Shown here: one piece after another, positions 25,944-36,266 of the stretch
Layout of the letters: the number at the start of each line of letters is the position of its first letter
Position numbering within the stretch: the first letter of the stretch is position 1
DNA from: Bacillus sp. B-jedd
Lineage (GTDB): Bacteria; Bacillota; Bacilli; Bacillales; Cytobacillaceae
Direction of reading: 5' to 3'
Assembly: GCF_000821085.1 (NCBI RefSeq)
Contig: NZ_CCXR01000001.1
Location: 1,509,001 to 1,573,000 of the forward strand
Length of the DNA: 64,000 bases
Notes under the pieces: generated by a model
Told to the model about the DNA's origin: nothing
What the model saw: only the letters and a program-made list of their open reading frames with translations
The model's database searches: none
Position numbers and translations under genes: made by a program

Positions 25944-27407
25944 ATGAAATTGCATGATCTTCTAAAAAGCCTTTATCTGTTAAGGCCCTTTCAAGGCGGT
26001 AATCCTGAAATCAGCTCCATTGAAAACAACCATAGGAAAGTCCGGAAAGGCAGCCTTTTTATATGTATTAAAGGATATACGGTTGACGGGCACGATTTTG
26101 CGATGGAGGCTATGGAGAAAGGGGCTGTAGCCATTATCTCCGAACGTCCGCTTGATGTTGAAGTACCCGTTGTTATTGTGCGGGATTCAGCAAGGGCAAA
26201 GGCGGTCCTGGCCGATGCATTTTATGGCCATCCCAGCCAAAGCTTCCATTTGATTGGTATTACAGGGACAAACGGAAAAACAACCACCTCGCATTTGCTG
26301 GAATGGATATTTGCCGACGCGGGAAATAAGACTGGTTTAATCGGGACGATGTACACGAAGATTGGCGATGTTAAATTTGAAGCTAAAAACACCACTCCGG
26401 AAAGTTTAACGTTGCAAAAAACATTCCGGAAAATGGCCGATGAGGGAGTCAAACATGCTGTTATGGAAGTTTCTTCCCATGCACTTGACCTTGGCCGTGT
26501 CCATGGGACAGATTTCAACGTGGCAGTATTTACAAACCTTACGCAGGATCATCTCGATTACCATAAAACAATGGAAAAATATAAATTTGCAAAAAGCTTA
26601 TTATTTTCCCAATTGGGTAATACGTATTCGGAGTCCACGCCAAGATTTGCCGTACTGAATGCAGATGACCCTGCGAGTGTTGATTTCATCCGCGCGACCG
26701 CCGCCCATGTGATTACATATGGAATAGACAATGAAGCAGACCTGCGGGCTGCGAATATTTCCTTGTCACCACAGGGAACGGCATTTACACTTCAAGCCGC
26801 CGGGAAAACTATTCCAGTAAAAATCAAGCAGATAGGGAAATTCAATGTTTATAATACCCTTGCCGCGATGGGAGCTGCTGTCGTTTCTGGAATCAGCCTC
26901 GAAGACGCAATCCGATCTTTGGAACGGATTAAGGGGGTCCCGGGCAGATTCGAGCTTGTCAATGCCGGCCAGGAGTACACTATTATAGTTGACTATGCAC
27001 ATACGCCAGACAGCCTTGAAAATGTACTTTCCACCATCCGGGAGTTTGCCGAAAATGACATCCATGTCATCGTGGGCTGCGGAGGCAACCGCGATAGCGC
27101 CAAAAGGCCAATGATGGCGAAAATCGCTTGTGACTATGCGACTCATCCGATTCTGACCTCAGATAACCCGAGGAACGAGAAACCAATTGAGATTCTCCGC
27201 GATATGGAAAAAGGCGTCAGCGGAAGGGAATACAAGGTCATTCCTGACCGGAAGGAAGCAATTGAATTTGCTGTGAGCCAGGCAAAAACGGGCGATGTCA
27301 TCCTAATTGCCGGTAAAGGGCATGAAACTTATCAGGAAATCAAGGGAGTAAGATATGATTTCGATGATCGGATTGTCGCAAGGAATGCTGTTCAGAAAAA
27401 ATCTTAA
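25944..27407 (+). CDS. murE: MurE, UDP-MurNAc-tripeptide synthetase (meso-DAP adding)
   Basis: A 487-residue Mur ligase that adds the third stem amino acid to UDP-MurNAc-L-Ala-D-Glu. The ATP loop is [42 protein letters not shown] and [13 protein letters not shown] follow. The amino acid selecting motif is DNPR ([10 protein letters not shown]), which marks the meso-diaminopimelate enzyme rather than the lysine one. ATG at 25944 has GAGAGGA about 10 bases upstream. murF is not next to it; in B. subtilis murF is also elsewhere. Confidence 0.95.
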   Translation: MKLHDLLKSLYLLRPFQGGNPEISSIENNHRKVRKGSLFICIKGYTVDGHDFAMEAMEKGAVAIISERPLDVEVPVVIVRDSARAKAVLADAFYGHPSQSFHLIGITGTNGKTTTSHLLEWIFADAGNKTGLIGTMYTKIGDVKFEAKNTTPESLTLQKTFRKMADEGVKHAVMEVSSHALDLGRVHGTDFNVAVFTNLTQDHLDYHKTMEKYKFAKSLLFSQLGNTYSESTPRFAVLNADDPASVDFIRATAAHVITYGIDNEADLRAANISLSPQGTAFTLQAAGKTIPVKIKQIGKFNVYNTLAAMGAAVVSGISLEDAIRSLERIKGVPGRFELVNAGQEYTIIVDYAHTPDSLENVLSTIREFAENDIHVIVGCGGNRDSAKRPMMAKIACDYATHPILTSDNPRNEKPIEILRDMEKGVSGREYKVIPDRKEAIEFAVSQAKTGDVILIAGKGHETYQEIKGVRYDFDDRIVARNAVQKKS

Positions 27408-27564
27408 ATAATGGAAAAAATACATTGGAGATAATAGAAAGATATGACTACTGAAGATACCTATTTTAAAAATGATTATTTTATTGTGTTAAGGAAAGCT
27501 GCCTCTAACCCGGCCGTAGCAGTTGGAAAAGTGAGTCCAGCTTTTTCTGGAAGGAGGGATACCC

Positions 27565-28539
27565 ATGCTTGAACAAGTAATTTTTTTCACAATTTTGATG
27601 GGGTTTTTAATTACCGTCCTTCTTTCACCAGTTTTTATCCCATTCTTAAGAAGGCTTAAATTCGGGCAGAGCATCCGGGAAGAAGGTCCGAAGTCGCACC
27701 AGAAGAAATCGGGTACCCCGACGATGGGCGGCTTGATGATTCTTTTGTCGATTATTATCACCACATTAGTAATGGTCGGGAAATATGCGGAACCTACTTC
27801 TAAAACCTATATGCTGATTATTGTGACGGCAGGGTTCGGGCTGCTCGGCTTTCTTGATGACTTTATAAAAGTCGCTATGAAAAGAAATCTTGGTTTAACA
27901 TCAAAACAAAAGCTTCTCGGCCAAATCATTATTTCTGTCATCTTTTACCTGATATACAGAAGCAATGAGATGCCATCCGAATTGGGAATTCCGTTTACCG
28001 ATTACAAAATCCACCTTGGCTGGGTTTACCTGATATTCGTGATCTTCTGGCTTGTTGGTTTCTCAAATGCGGTTAACCTGACAGATGGCCTTGATGGCCT
28101 TGTATCCGGGACGGCGGCAATCGCATTTGGCGCATACGGTGTCCTCGCCTGGAACCAGTCACAGTTCGAATTATCGATTTTTAGTGTAGCAGTTGTTGGT
28201 GCGGTGCTGGGCTTTCTTGTATTCAACTCACATCCCGCAAAAGTTTTTATGGGCGATACAGGATCACTGGCACTGGGAGGCGCGCTGGCCGCATTGTCCA
28301 TTTTGACAGGCCTTGAGATTCTCCTCCTGGTGATTGGCGGAGTGTTTGTCATTGAAACACTGTCCGTCATCCTCCAGGTCATTTCGTTTAAGACGACCGG
28401 AAAGAGAATTTTTAAAATGAGCCCGCTCCATCATCACTATGAATTATCAGGCTGGTCTGAATGGCGCGTCGTCGTTACCTTTTGGTCAGTAGGCCTGCTC
28501 TTTGCAATTCTCGGAATCTATATAGAGGTGTGGTTGTAG
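27565..28539 (+). CDS. mraY: MraY, phospho-MurNAc-pentapeptide transferase
   Basis: A 324-residue integral membrane enzyme that makes lipid I by moving phospho-MurNAc-pentapeptide to undecaprenyl phosphate. About ten membrane helices. Conserved cytoplasmic motifs: [19 protein letters not shown] (catalytic DD region), [12 protein letters not shown] and the histidine loop [25 protein letters not shown] lies upstream of the ATG. Its stop shares one base with the murD GTG start. Confidence 0.96.
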   Translation: MLEQVIFFTILMGFLITVLLSPVFIPFLRRLKFGQSIREEGPKSHQKKSGTPTMGGLMILLSIIITTLVMVGKYAEPTSKTYMLIIVTAGFGLLGFLDDFIKVAMKRNLGLTSKQKLLGQIIISVIFYLIYRSNEMPSELGIPFTDYKIHLGWVYLIFVIFWLVGFSNAVNLTDGLDGLVSGTAAIAFGAYGVLAWNQSQFELSIFSVAVVGAVLGFLVFNSHPAKVFMGDTGSLALGGALAALSILTGLEILLLVIGGVFVIETLSVILQVISFKTTGKRIFKMSPLHHHYELSGWSEWRVVVTFWSVGLLFAILGIYIEVWL

Positions 28540-29888
28540 TGATTACTATTGATACTTATCAGCATAAAAAAATCCTTGTACTGGGGCTAGCTAAAAGCGG
28601 TGTGACTGCCGCCGCGCTGCTCCATAAGCTTGGTGCGTTCGTTACCGTAAATGACTTCAAACCTCTTTCGGAAAATATGGAGGCGCAGGGGCTTTTGGAA
28701 CAAGGGATTACAGTCATCTGTGGCAGCCATCCTGTTGAACTGATGGAAGAGGGGTTCGAGCTGGTTGTAAAAAACCCGGGCATTCCCTATTCAAATCCGA
28801 TGGTAAGAAGAGCTTTTGAAAAAAACATCCCAGTCATTACCGAAATCGAGCTTGCATACCAAATATCTGAAGCACCGTTCATCGGGATTACAGGTACGAA
28901 TGGCAAGACCACGACTACCACCCTCATTTACGAAATGCTCAATGAAGGTGCCAAGCATCCGCTCATTGCCGGCAATATCGGTACGGTTGCTTCTGGCGTC
29001 GCACAGGAAGCAAGGGAGGATAGCACAATTGTCATTGAGCTTTCTTCTTTTCAGCTCATGGGGATTGACCAGTTTAAACCGAAGATAGCCGTGCTCACCA
29101 ATCTTTATGAAGCCCATCTGGACTACCACGGGACAATTTCTGAATACCATGGGGCCAAAGCGAATATTACCAAAAATCAGGATGAAAAAGATTTCTTTGT
29201 TTATAACGCGGATCAGGCGGAAGTCGTTGAAATTGCCGATCAGTCTAAAGCAGTGCTTGTTCCTTTTTCAGCCGTCAAAGACTTGGGACGGGGGGCGTAT
29301 GCCAGGGAAGGCTGGCTGATGTTCGGCGATGAGAAGATTATCCTCCGGGAGGAAGTCGCGCTGCCTGGCGCGCACAATCTTGAAAACATCCTTTCAGCCA
29401 TAGCTTCCGCAAAACTTTCAGGGGTATCAAATGATGCAATCAGGAAGGTGCTTACAACCTTTACTGGAGTCCGCCATCGCCTGCAATTTGTAGCCGAAAA
29501 GCATGGCAGGAAAGTTTATAACGATTCGAAGGCGACTAATATACTCGCGACAACGAAAGCGCTCGAGGCTTTCGACGCTCCGGTCATCCTGCTTGCAGGA
29601 GGGCTGGACAGGGGAAATGATTTTGACGAACTGATTCCAGCGCTTAGTAAAGTGAAAGCACTCGTTACCTTTGGCCAGACAGCCGCGAAAATTGAGGAAG
29701 CAGGAAAAGAAGCAGGAATAAAAACCATTGTCCGCGCCGATAATGTTGAAGGTGCTGTACCGGAAGCCTACAAGCTTTCAGAGGCTGGCGATGTTATTCT
29801 GCTGTCCCCGGCATGCGCAAGCTGGGACCAGTATAAAACTTTTGAAGTCAGGGGCGACATGTTTATCGAGGCTGTGCATAAGCTTTAG
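28539..29888 (+). CDS. murD: MurD, UDP-MurNAc-L-alanine:D-glutamate ligase
   Basis: A 449-residue Mur ligase that adds D-glutamate to UDP-MurNAc-L-Ala. It has an N-terminal nucleotide-binding domain ([13 protein letters not shown]), the ATP loop [33 protein letters not shown], the lysine motif YNDSKATNI and C-terminal [19 protein letters not shown]. The start is GTG at 28539, whose first base is the last base of the mraY stop; AGAGGTG lies 8 bases upstream. Tight coupling to mraY is expected. Confidence 0.95.
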   Translation: MITIDTYQHKKILVLGLAKSGVTAAALLHKLGAFVTVNDFKPLSENMEAQGLLEQGITVICGSHPVELMEEGFELVVKNPGIPYSNPMVRRAFEKNIPVITEIELAYQISEAPFIGITGTNGKTTTTTLIYEMLNEGAKHPLIAGNIGTVASGVAQEAREDSTIVIELSSFQLMGIDQFKPKIAVLTNLYEAHLDYHGTISEYHGAKANITKNQDEKDFFVYNADQAEVVEIADQSKAVLVPFSAVKDLGRGAYAREGWLMFGDEKIILREEVALPGAHNLENILSAIASAKLSGVSNDAIRKVLTTFTGVRHRLQFVAEKHGRKVYNDSKATNILATTKALEAFDAPVILLAGGLDRGNDFDELIPALSKVKALVTFGQTAAKIEEAGKEAGIKTIVRADNVEGAVPEAYKLSEAGDVILLSPACASWDQYKTFEVRGDMFIEAVHKL

Positions 29889-29976
29889 TAAGGGCTTGTC
29901 TTTTACCGGAGCTGGTCATATGCCTTGGCTAAAGCCTCCGGAATAGCCCAATTTACCGGGTTAGAGGTGTATGGCC

Positions 29977-31077
29977 GTGCCTGCCAAGAAAAACAATCCA
30001 GATATAATCCTATTAATCATTACATTGGCGCTGCTCACGCTGGGCCTTATAATGGTTTACTCCGCCAGTGCCGTCTGGGCGGAATTCAAGTTCGATGACT
30101 CCTTCTTTTTTGCCAAACGGCAAATGCTTTTTGCAGCGACAGGGATTGCCGCGATGTTTTTTATTATGAATGTGAACTACATGACGTGGCGGACTTGGGC
30201 GAAAATCATCATTATTGTCTGTTTTTTTCTTCTGCTGCTTGTTTTGATTCCGGGTATCGGAAATGTCAGGAACGGATCAAGGAGCTGGATAGGAGTTGGG
30301 GCATTTTCCATTCAGCCGTCCGAATTTATGAAACTCGCGATGATAGCTTTCCTTGCAAAATATCTTTCGGAACGCCAAAAATGGATTACCTCCTTCAGGA
30401 AAGGCCTCGTTCCATCCCTTGCCCTTGTATTTACAGCCTTTGGTATGATCATGCTCCAGCCTGATCTAGGAACGGGCACGGTTATGGTAGGGACCTGCCT
30501 TGTAATGATTTTCGTTGCTGGGGGAAGGCTTCTTCATTTTGCGGGATTGATGATGCTTGGTGCGGCGGGATTCGCCGGCCTGATTATCTCCGCTCCGTAC
30601 AGAATTAAGAGGATTACCTCTTTTTTAGATCCTTGGTCGGATTCCTTGGGAAGTGGATTCCAGATTATCCAATCACTTTATGCCATTGGGCCTGGAGGCC
30701 TATTCGGGCTCGGCCTTGGTGAAAGCAGGCAGAAGTTCTTTTACTTGCCCGAACCGCAGACGGATTTCATTTTCGCGATACTTGCGGAAGAACTCGGTTT
30801 TATTGGCGGTTCCTTTGTCCTTCTCCTGTTCGCGCTCCTTTTATGGCGCGGCATTCGGATTGCCCTTGGCGCCCCTGACTTATACGGCAGTTTCCTCGCG
30901 GTTGGCATTGTGGCGATGATTGCGGTTCAGGTCATGATTAATATTGGGGTAGTCACCGGATTGATGCCCGTAACTGGCATCACCTTGCCATTTTTGAGCT
31001 ATGGCGGTTCTTCGCTGACCTTGATGCTGATGGCAATTGGTGTATTGTTGAACATTAGCCGTTATGTGAAATATTAA
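29977..31077 (+). CDS. spoVE: SpoVE, SEDS-family glycosyltransferase of spore cortex
   Basis: A 366-residue SEDS protein (FtsW/RodA/SpoVE family), about ten membrane helices, which polymerises lipid II. Hallmarks: NGSRSWIGVGAFSIQPSEFMK, QPDLGTG, PEPQTDFIFAILAEELGF and the C-terminal GITLPFLSYGGSS. It follows B. subtilis SpoVE nearly residue for residue, and it lies in the same spot between murD and murG, so the sporulation assignment is safer than FtsW. GTG at 29977 is chosen because GAGGTG is 7 bases upstream and the length equals SpoVE; ATG 29971 is only about 2 bases from that site. It works with SpoVD. Confidence 0.93.
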   Translation: MPAKKNNPDIILLIITLALLTLGLIMVYSASAVWAEFKFDDSFFFAKRQMLFAATGIAAMFFIMNVNYMTWRTWAKIIIIVCFFLLLLVLIPGIGNVRNGSRSWIGVGAFSIQPSEFMKLAMIAFLAKYLSERQKWITSFRKGLVPSLALVFTAFGMIMLQPDLGTGTVMVGTCLVMIFVAGGRLLHFAGLMMLGAAGFAGLIISAPYRIKRITSFLDPWSDSLGSGFQIIQSLYAIGPGGLFGLGLGESRQKFFYLPEPQTDFIFAILAEELGFIGGSFVLLLFALLLWRGIRIALGAPDLYGSFLAVGIVAMIAVQVMINIGVVTGLMPVTGITLPFLSYGGSSLTLMLMAIGVLLNISRYVKY

Positions 31078-31079
31078 CC

Positions 31080-31112
31080 TGGGGACCCTGTCATGCGGGG
31101 TTCCTTTTTAAA
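31080..31112 (+). terminator. Intrinsic terminator after spoVE
   Basis: GGGACCC and GGGGTTCC form an imperfect stem around a short loop, followed by TTTTTAAAT. It separates spoVE from murG. Confidence 0.75.
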
Positions 31113-31255
31113 TAATCGGCTTTCAGAAAGAATGGGAAGAATAACCTGTCGCCTTTTCAGTCGTTTCCATGTTTAAAATATAGTAGAATGAGGTAAATAG
31201 AGCGGGTGCTTTTTTTTCGCTTTATAAAGCTTGAATGATTAAAAGAGGTGGACGA

Positions 31256-32350
31256 ATGAAAATCGCCATTAGCGGCGGGGGAACCGGAGGACACATCTAT
31301 CCGGCGCTGGCCCTGGCCAGGGAAATGAAAAAACAGGATCCGACAGCGCAATTTTTATATATCGGTACAGAGAAGGGGCTGGAAAGCAAGCTGGTCCCCC
31401 GTGAAAACATCCCTTTCAAATCCATACATATTACTGGCTTCAAACGAAAGTTATCCTTTGAAAATGTTAAGACAATCTGGAGATTTCTCGCCGGAGTCAG
31501 GAAAAGCAAAATGATCTTAAAAGAGTTCAAGCCGGATGTGGTCATCGGAACAGGCGGATATGTATGCGGGCCTGTCGTATATGCGGCGGCAAAACTTGGA
31601 ATTCCGACGGTTATTCATGAACAAAACAGCGTGCCAGGCCTTACAAACAAATTTTTGAGCCGGTTTGTGGATAGAATTGCGATTTGCTTCGATGAAGCAG
31701 AAAGTTTCTTTCCAAAAGAAAAAGTGGCCTTTACAGGTAATCCGCGCGCGTCGGAAGTCATTGGCCAGGACGGGATTAAAGGAAGGCTGTCTGCAGGACT
31801 GAATTTAAATAAGCCGGCGGTCTTAATTTTTGGAGGAAGCAGGGGCGCCCGACCGATTAACGAAGCAGTCGTCCAATCACTTGGAGAGTTCGCGGCGAAA
31901 CCGTATCAGGTGCTCTATGTAACTGGGGAAGTGCATTTCGAGGAAGTCCAAAGAGAAGCGGAGCTGATAGGCAGCCCAGCCAATGTTATCATTAAGCCGT
32001 TTATCCATAATATGCCGGAGGTTCTAGCAGGAATGGATCTGGTAGTTTCCAGAGCGGGAGCAACAACTTTGGCTGAATTAACCTCACTCGGCATACCGAG
32101 CATTTTGATTCCAAGCCCTTATGTCACCAATAATCACCAGGAGAAAAATGCGGCTTCCTTGAGCACACGCGGCGCGGCCGAGCTATTAAAAGAAACTGAG
32201 CTCTCAAGCCAGAAGCTAGTGGAAAAGATTGATGGAATTTTACTTGATAAGGAAAGAATCGACTCAATGGGAAAGGAAGCTAAAAAACTTGGCATTCCGG
32301 ATTCTGCTTCAAGGCTTTTCAAATTGTTGAAGGAAATTTCAAAAAAATAA
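31256..32350 (+). CDS. murG: MurG, lipid II-forming GlcNAc transferase
   Basis: A 364-residue GT-B glycosyltransferase that converts lipid I to lipid II on the inner membrane face. G-loops: [14 protein letters not shown] at the N-terminus, [14 protein letters not shown], and the third in the C-domain ([12 protein letters not shown]); [11 protein letters not shown] binds the UDP-sugar. AAGAGGTGG lies upstream of ATG 31256; the in-frame ATG at 31235 has no such site. A possible -10 box (TAGAAT, 31184-31189) lies before it, but no clear -35. Confidence 0.95.
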   Translation: MKIAISGGGTGGHIYPALALAREMKKQDPTAQFLYIGTEKGLESKLVPRENIPFKSIHITGFKRKLSFENVKTIWRFLAGVRKSKMILKEFKPDVVIGTGGYVCGPVVYAAAKLGIPTVIHEQNSVPGLTNKFLSRFVDRIAICFDEAESFFPKEKVAFTGNPRASEVIGQDGIKGRLSAGLNLNKPAVLIFGGSRGARPINEAVVQSLGEFAAKPYQVLYVTGEVHFEEVQREAELIGSPANVIIKPFIHNMPEVLAGMDLVVSRAGATTLAELTSLGIPSILIPSPYVTNNHQEKNAASLSTRGAAELLKETELSSQKLVEKIDGILLDKERIDSMGKEAKKLGIPDSASRLFKLLKEISKK

Positions 32351-32463
32351 CCCGAAGCGAAGGAACATACCCTGAGAGACGAAGAGTAAACACCTGAACA
32401 CACTTTGCATAAACTGAAAAATAATACGTTGGAAAAGATAGGACAAGGAAAAGGAGGGGTTTT

Positions 32464-33372
32464 ATGGATGAATTAATAAAGGAACTCAAATTGGCCCAAA
32501 TTGGCAAAGTAAAAGAATCCGAACCCATGTCGCAACATACAACAATAAAAATTGGCGGACCGGCTGACCTATTTATTGAGCCGTCGTCAATTGATAGCTT
32601 ATTAAAAACGATGAAAATCATCCTAAAGAATAATGTGCCTTGGCGAGCGATAGGCCGCGGTTCCAATTTGCTTGTGTCCGATAAAGGGATTAAAGGCGCT
32701 GTTATTAAACTTGGTCCCGGACTTGATGAACTGAAGATTGACGAAACCGAAGTTAAAGCCGGGGGAGGGCAATCCCTTATCTCACTCGCAACGACAATCA
32801 GCAGAAAAGGATTGAAAGGGTTCGAATTTGCAGGAGGCATTCCCGGCTCTGTCGGGGGCGCGGTCTATATGAATGCGGGCGCCCATGGCTCCGACATCAG
32901 CAAGATCCTAAAAAAAGCCCATATTCTGTTTGAAGATGGAAGCATGGAATGGCTTTCCAATGCAGAACTTGAATTTTCATACAGGTCTTCAATTTTGCAA
33001 AAAAAGAGGCCAGGAATTGTTCTCGAAGCTGTGTTTGAGCTACAACAGGGAGACAAGGAAGAAATTACGAAGGAATTGCAGAAAAATAAAGATTACAGGA
33101 AAGAAACCCAGCCATGGAATTATCCTTGCGCAGGAAGCATTTTCCGTAATCCACTTCCGAATTACGCCGGCAGGTTAGTTGAATCTGCAGGACTTAAAGG
33201 GCACCAGATAGGTGGGGCTAAAATCTCGGAAATGCATGGCAATTTCATCGTGAATACCGGGAATGCAACAGCTGAAGATGTCCTTGCCCTTATTCAGCAT
33301 GTGAAAGATACAATTCTCAGCCTTTACGATGTTAGGATGGAAACAGAAGTAGAAATCATCGGCAGAAAATAG
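32464..33372 (+). CDS. murB: MurB, UDP-N-acetylenolpyruvoylglucosamine reductase
   Basis: A 302-residue FAD enzyme that reduces UDP-GlcNAc-enolpyruvate to UDP-MurNAc with NADPH. Motifs: [26 protein letters not shown] (FAD binding), [33 protein letters not shown] (the catalytic serine) and the C-terminal ETEVEIIG with a glutamate proton donor. It is a type II enzyme by length. AAGGAGGGG lies upstream. Confidence 0.95.
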   Translation: MDELIKELKLAQIGKVKESEPMSQHTTIKIGGPADLFIEPSSIDSLLKTMKIILKNNVPWRAIGRGSNLLVSDKGIKGAVIKLGPGLDELKIDETEVKAGGGQSLISLATTISRKGLKGFEFAGGIPGSVGGAVYMNAGAHGSDISKILKKAHILFEDGSMEWLSNAELEFSYRSSILQKKRPGIVLEAVFELQQGDKEEITKELQKNKDYRKETQPWNYPCAGSIFRNPLPNYAGRLVESAGLKGHQIGGAKISEMHGNFIVNTGNATAEDVLALIQHVKDTILSLYDVRMETEVEIIGRK

Positions 33373-33445
33373 CAGGAAATCTTCTGAAAGCCGTGAAAAT
33401 GTATGCTATAATATTTCCATTGGATTAGGCGAAAAGCTGTGTAAC

Positions 33446-33487
33446 AAAACGACGGCATGAGACTATCGTGCCGTTGTTTTCGATTTT
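33446..33487 (+). terminator. Attenuator-like hairpin between murB and divIB
   Basis: AAACGACGGCA (33447-33457) pairs with TGCCGTTGTTT (33469-33479) with one G-U and an 11-base loop, followed by TCGATTTT. It should terminate part of the transcription from murB, while divIB lies only about 47 bases further on. Confidence 0.65.
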
Positions 33488-33533
33488 CCCGTTATTAGGG
33501 ATTTTTGCACTAATCATAATGGGGTGGAGAAAC

Positions 33534-34319
33534 TTGCAGAAAAACAAAGTATTGACATTGGAAGACCGGATACCAAAGCTTAAGGAACAAAGGCGGAAAA
33601 AGGCTAATCGAAGGCTGATCCTCCTCCTTTTTATGTTCTTTATCCTGATTGCATGCGTAGTATACATCCAATCCCCCCTCAGCCATGTCCGTTCGATCAA
33701 AGTTGCAGGTAATTCCCTATACAGTGAGGAACAGCTTGCAGACACCGCCGGGATTTCTAAAAAAGATAATGTCTGGAAAATCCAAAAAGGCGCTGCCGCA
33801 GAAAAAATTAAAAAGCTGCCGGAAATCAAGGATGCCGAAGTGAAGCTGATTCTGCCAAATACCGTACAGATCAATGTAAAAGAGCATGGCTGGATCGGTT
33901 ATCTTGTAAAGGATGGGGGCTTCTTCCCGGTTCTGGAAAACGGAAAAATCCTATCTGCTAATAAGAAAGAAAACCTTTCGGAAAATGTACCTGTCCTGGT
34001 GGGGTTTGAAGAGGGAAAAGTACTGAACGAACTGGCCGAGGCGCTGGGATCCCTTCCTGAGGAAATTAACAACTCCATTTCCGAAATCCACTATACACCT
34101 CAAAAGACAGATGAATTCCATGTTTCACTGTTTATGAATGATGGATTTGAAGTAAGTGCTTCACTGAGGACCTTTTCCGATAAAATGGTCCATTACCCCT
34201 CGATAGCCAGCCAGCTTGACCCGAACGTAAAGGGAGTTATCGATCTGGAAGTCGGGTCATTCTTCAAAGCGTATGAAAAAGAGGGGGAGGAAGGACTTGA
34301 AGAAAAAGATGAAAGGTAA
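33534..34319 (+). CDS. divIB: DivIB (FtsQ), cell division protein
   Basis: A 261-residue bitopic protein: a basic cytoplasmic tail (RIPKLKEQRRKKANRR), one membrane helix (about 28-45), an extracellular POTRA domain starting VRSIKVAGNSLYSEEQL and a beta domain, then an acidic C-terminus. It stabilises FtsL and DivIC at the septum. The start is taken as TTG 33534, with GGTGGAG upstream; this gives the usual length and start of the family. The 22 in-frame codons before it cross the hairpin. The gene end overlaps ylxW. Confidence 0.88.
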   Translation: MQKNKVLTLEDRIPKLKEQRRKKANRRLILLLFMFFILIACVVYIQSPLSHVRSIKVAGNSLYSEEQLADTAGISKKDNVWKIQKGAAAEKIKKLPEIKDAEVKLILPNTVQINVKEHGWIGYLVKDGGFFPVLENGKILSANKKENLSENVPVLVGFEEGKVLNELAEALGSLPEEINNSISEIHYTPQKTDEFHVSLFMNDGFEVSASLRTFSDKMVHYPSIASQLDPNVKGVIDLEVGSFFKAYEKEGEEGLEEKDER

Positions 34320-35007
34320 ACAGGTGATTTTTTCGCTAGTCTGCCTTGTACTTGGGTTTATAATGGCATTCTCCTATCATCTTACCCGGGTGGAAAACGA
34401 GCAGAGGAGTAATAATGTGACTCCAGGCCAATATGAAAGGACGCTGGATTTACGCAATCAGCTGATTTCCCTTGAAGAGGCTAATCGCAGTCTCCAGAAG
34501 GAATATAATACGAAACAATCTAAAATACGTGAAATTGAAAAGGAATTATCCAAGGAAGAAGAAACGTATTCCGCGATTGCCGAGGAAGCGGAAAAATACC
34601 GGATGTTCCTCGGCAAAATGAAAGTCAAGGGCCCGGGTATTCAAATATCTCTTCAGGACGGGGAATATGACCCCCAAACCGAAAATATTAACAATTACCT
34701 TGTCCATGAGCACCACGTTTTCAAAGTTGTGAATGAATTGTATATTTCCGGCGCATCCGCTGTAGCCATCAACGGCCAGCGGCTTTCAAGCCGGTCTTAT
34801 ATTGTCTGCAACGGGCCGGTCATTACGGTAGATGGCAAACAGCATCCTGCTCCGTTTGTCATCAGTGCGATAGGAGACCCCTCGGTTCTGGAATCGGCAC
34901 TGAACATGACCGGGGGCGTTAAAGACCAGTTGGTAAACGATAATATCGTCTTTACTTTGGAAAAAAAGGACTCAATTTCAATGAATCCGATTTTGGGCAG
35001 TTTATGA
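34297..35007 (+). CDS. ylxW: YlxW, DUF881 division-cluster protein
   Basis: A 236-residue protein with one N-terminal membrane helix (VIFSLVCLVLGFIMAFSY), a coiled coil (LISLEEANRSLQKEYNTK...) and a DUF881 domain (VKGPGIQISLQDG, SGASAVAINGQRLSS, NGPVITVDG). Its function is unknown; it is conserved beside ylxX and sbp in Bacillus dcw clusters. TTG at 34297 is preferred: GGGGGAGGAAGG lies about 5 bases upstream, and it overlaps the divIB end by 23 bases. ATG 34273 lacks a site. Confidence 0.82.
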   Translation: MKKKMKGKQVIFSLVCLVLGFIMAFSYHLTRVENEQRSNNVTPGQYERTLDLRNQLISLEEANRSLQKEYNTKQSKIREIEKELSKEEETYSAIAEEAEKYRMFLGKMKVKGPGIQISLQDGEYDPQTENINNYLVHEHHVFKVVNELYISGASAVAINGQRLSSRSYIVCNGPVITVDGKQHPAPFVISAIGDPSVLESALNMTGGVKDQLVNDNIVFTLEKKDSISMNPILGSL

Positions 35008-35040
35008 TTGGATGTCCACTCAGAAGGCCAGGTGAAAAAT

Positions 35041-35781
35041 GTGGACAAGCAGAAAAAGAAACTAACGAGTTTTTCGGTCGTTGCGGGAATTATCGGATTT
35101 ATGATTGCCATCCAGTTCCAAACAGTGAAAGAACCGGTTGAGCGGGATACAAGGGATATATGGCAGCTCCGCCAGGATTTGCTCAAGGAAAAGAAATTGC
35201 AGTCCGACCTTCTTTCCGAAATACGTTCTACTGAGGAAAAGCTTGCCGGGTACGAGACTGAAAGAATGAACGGAAAGGAAACGGTTTTAAAAGAAACCCT
35301 TGAAGAATTAAAGGGAGAAGCCGGCCTTACCGAAATTAAGGGGCCAGGGATCATAATTACAATAGAACCGGTGTTCGAAGAAATTATGCTCGGTGAACCG
35401 GCAAGCAATACCATATCCCCCGATTTGTTAAAAAGGCTGACTAATGAATTGAATATGTATGATGCGAAATATATATCTATTGATGGCCAAAGGGTGATAA
35501 ATTCAACTGTGATCCGCGAGGTAAGCTCTGAGACCCGTATTGACGGGCATAGGCTCACTACCCTTCCGATTGAGGTGAAAGTAGCGGCGGAAAACATGCA
35601 CTCCGCTGAAAAACTATCAAATAGAATGAAAGCTTCCCAGTCGGCGGAAGAGTTTTTCATAGAGAATTTAAGACTTACAGTTTCGGATCCAAAGTCTGAA
35701 ATAATAATTGAGGCATATACGAATAAAATCAGGATCAATAACATGAAACCCGCGAATCCTGTTGAAGGGGGGAATTCTTAA
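35041..35781 (+). CDS. ylxX: YlxX, DUF881 division-cluster protein
   Basis: A 246-residue paralogue of ylxW: N-terminal membrane helix (SFSVVAGIIGFMIAIQF), coiled coil, then DUF881 (LTEIKGPGIIITIEP, KYISIDGQRVINSTVIREV). The two genes in tandem look like an old duplication. GTG at 35041 has AGGTGA 5 bases upstream; GTG 35032 and TTG 35008 are less well placed. The stop shares its last base with the sbp ATG (TAATG). Confidence 0.82.
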   Translation: MDKQKKKLTSFSVVAGIIGFMIAIQFQTVKEPVERDTRDIWQLRQDLLKEKKLQSDLLSEIRSTEEKLAGYETERMNGKETVLKETLEELKGEAGLTEIKGPGIIITIEPVFEEIMLGEPASNTISPDLLKRLTNELNMYDAKYISIDGQRVINSTVIREVSSETRIDGHRLTTLPIEVKVAAENMHSAEKLSNRMKASQSAEEFFIENLRLTVSDPKSEIIIEAYTNKIRINNMKPANPVEGGNS

Positions 35782-36143
35782 TGTGGCTGCCGCTGCTGGC
35801 GTTAATCATTGGAGTCATTTTGGGGCTCATGACCGAAATCAGGATACCGGAAGAGTACTCAAACTACTTATCCATTGCAGTCCTGGCCGCATTGGACACA
35901 CTCTTCGGCGGAATTCGCGCGCAACTCCAAAATATATATGATGAAAAAGTTTTTGTTTCTGGTTTTTTCTTTAATATTATTCTTGCGGCAAGTTTAGCTT
36001 TCCTGGGAGTCCATCTTGGTGTAGACTTGTATTTAGCCGCTGTTTTTGCTTTTGGAGTGAGGCTATTCCAAAACATTGCCGTGATTCGAAGGATTATATT
36101 ATCAAAATGGACGGCGGCAAGGGAAAAAACAGAAAAAAGTTGA
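35781..36143 (+). CDS. sbp: Sbp, small basic protein (DUF1290)
   Basis: A 120-residue membrane protein of the DUF1290 family with about three hydrophobic helices and the conserved stretch IPEEYSNYLSIAVLAALDTLFGG split by the loop. Function unknown; it precedes ftsA in Bacillus. GGGGGGA lies upstream. It is translationally coupled to ylxX. Confidence 0.88.
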   Translation: MWLPLLALIIGVILGLMTEIRIPEEYSNYLSIAVLAALDTLFGGIRAQLQNIYDEKVFVSGFFFNIILAASLAFLGVHLGVDLYLAAVFAFGVRLFQNIAVIRRIILSKWTAAREKTEKS

Positions 36144-36153
36144 ACTTTTTTAA

Positions 36154-36178
36154 AGGGAATCATTTCGTTCTGACGAAT
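36154..36178 (+). promoter_or_regulatory. Candidate sigma-H promoter of ftsAZ
   Basis: AGGGAAT (36154-36160), 11-base spacer, GACGAAT (36172-36178), close to the sigma-H consensus (AGGAWWW, N11-12, RNNGAAT). B. subtilis ftsAZ has a sigma-H promoter (P2) at this place for the rise in FtsAZ at sporulation onset. Confidence 0.55.
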
Positions 36179-36266
36179 ATTTTTATAATATATAAATATA
36201 TTTATAATTTTATGAACTATAAAATAAAATGGGTGCAGTATTTGGGCTAAAAGGAGGTGCCATAGG

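Noticed and set aside
25926..28539. Missing murF between murE and mraY
   Set aside because: In Bacillus murF is normally encoded elsewhere with ddl, so its absence here is ordinary.
34797..35744. 315-codon minus-strand open frame opposite ylxW/ylxX
   Set aside because: Serine/isoleucine-rich mirror of the DUF881 genes with no start signal.
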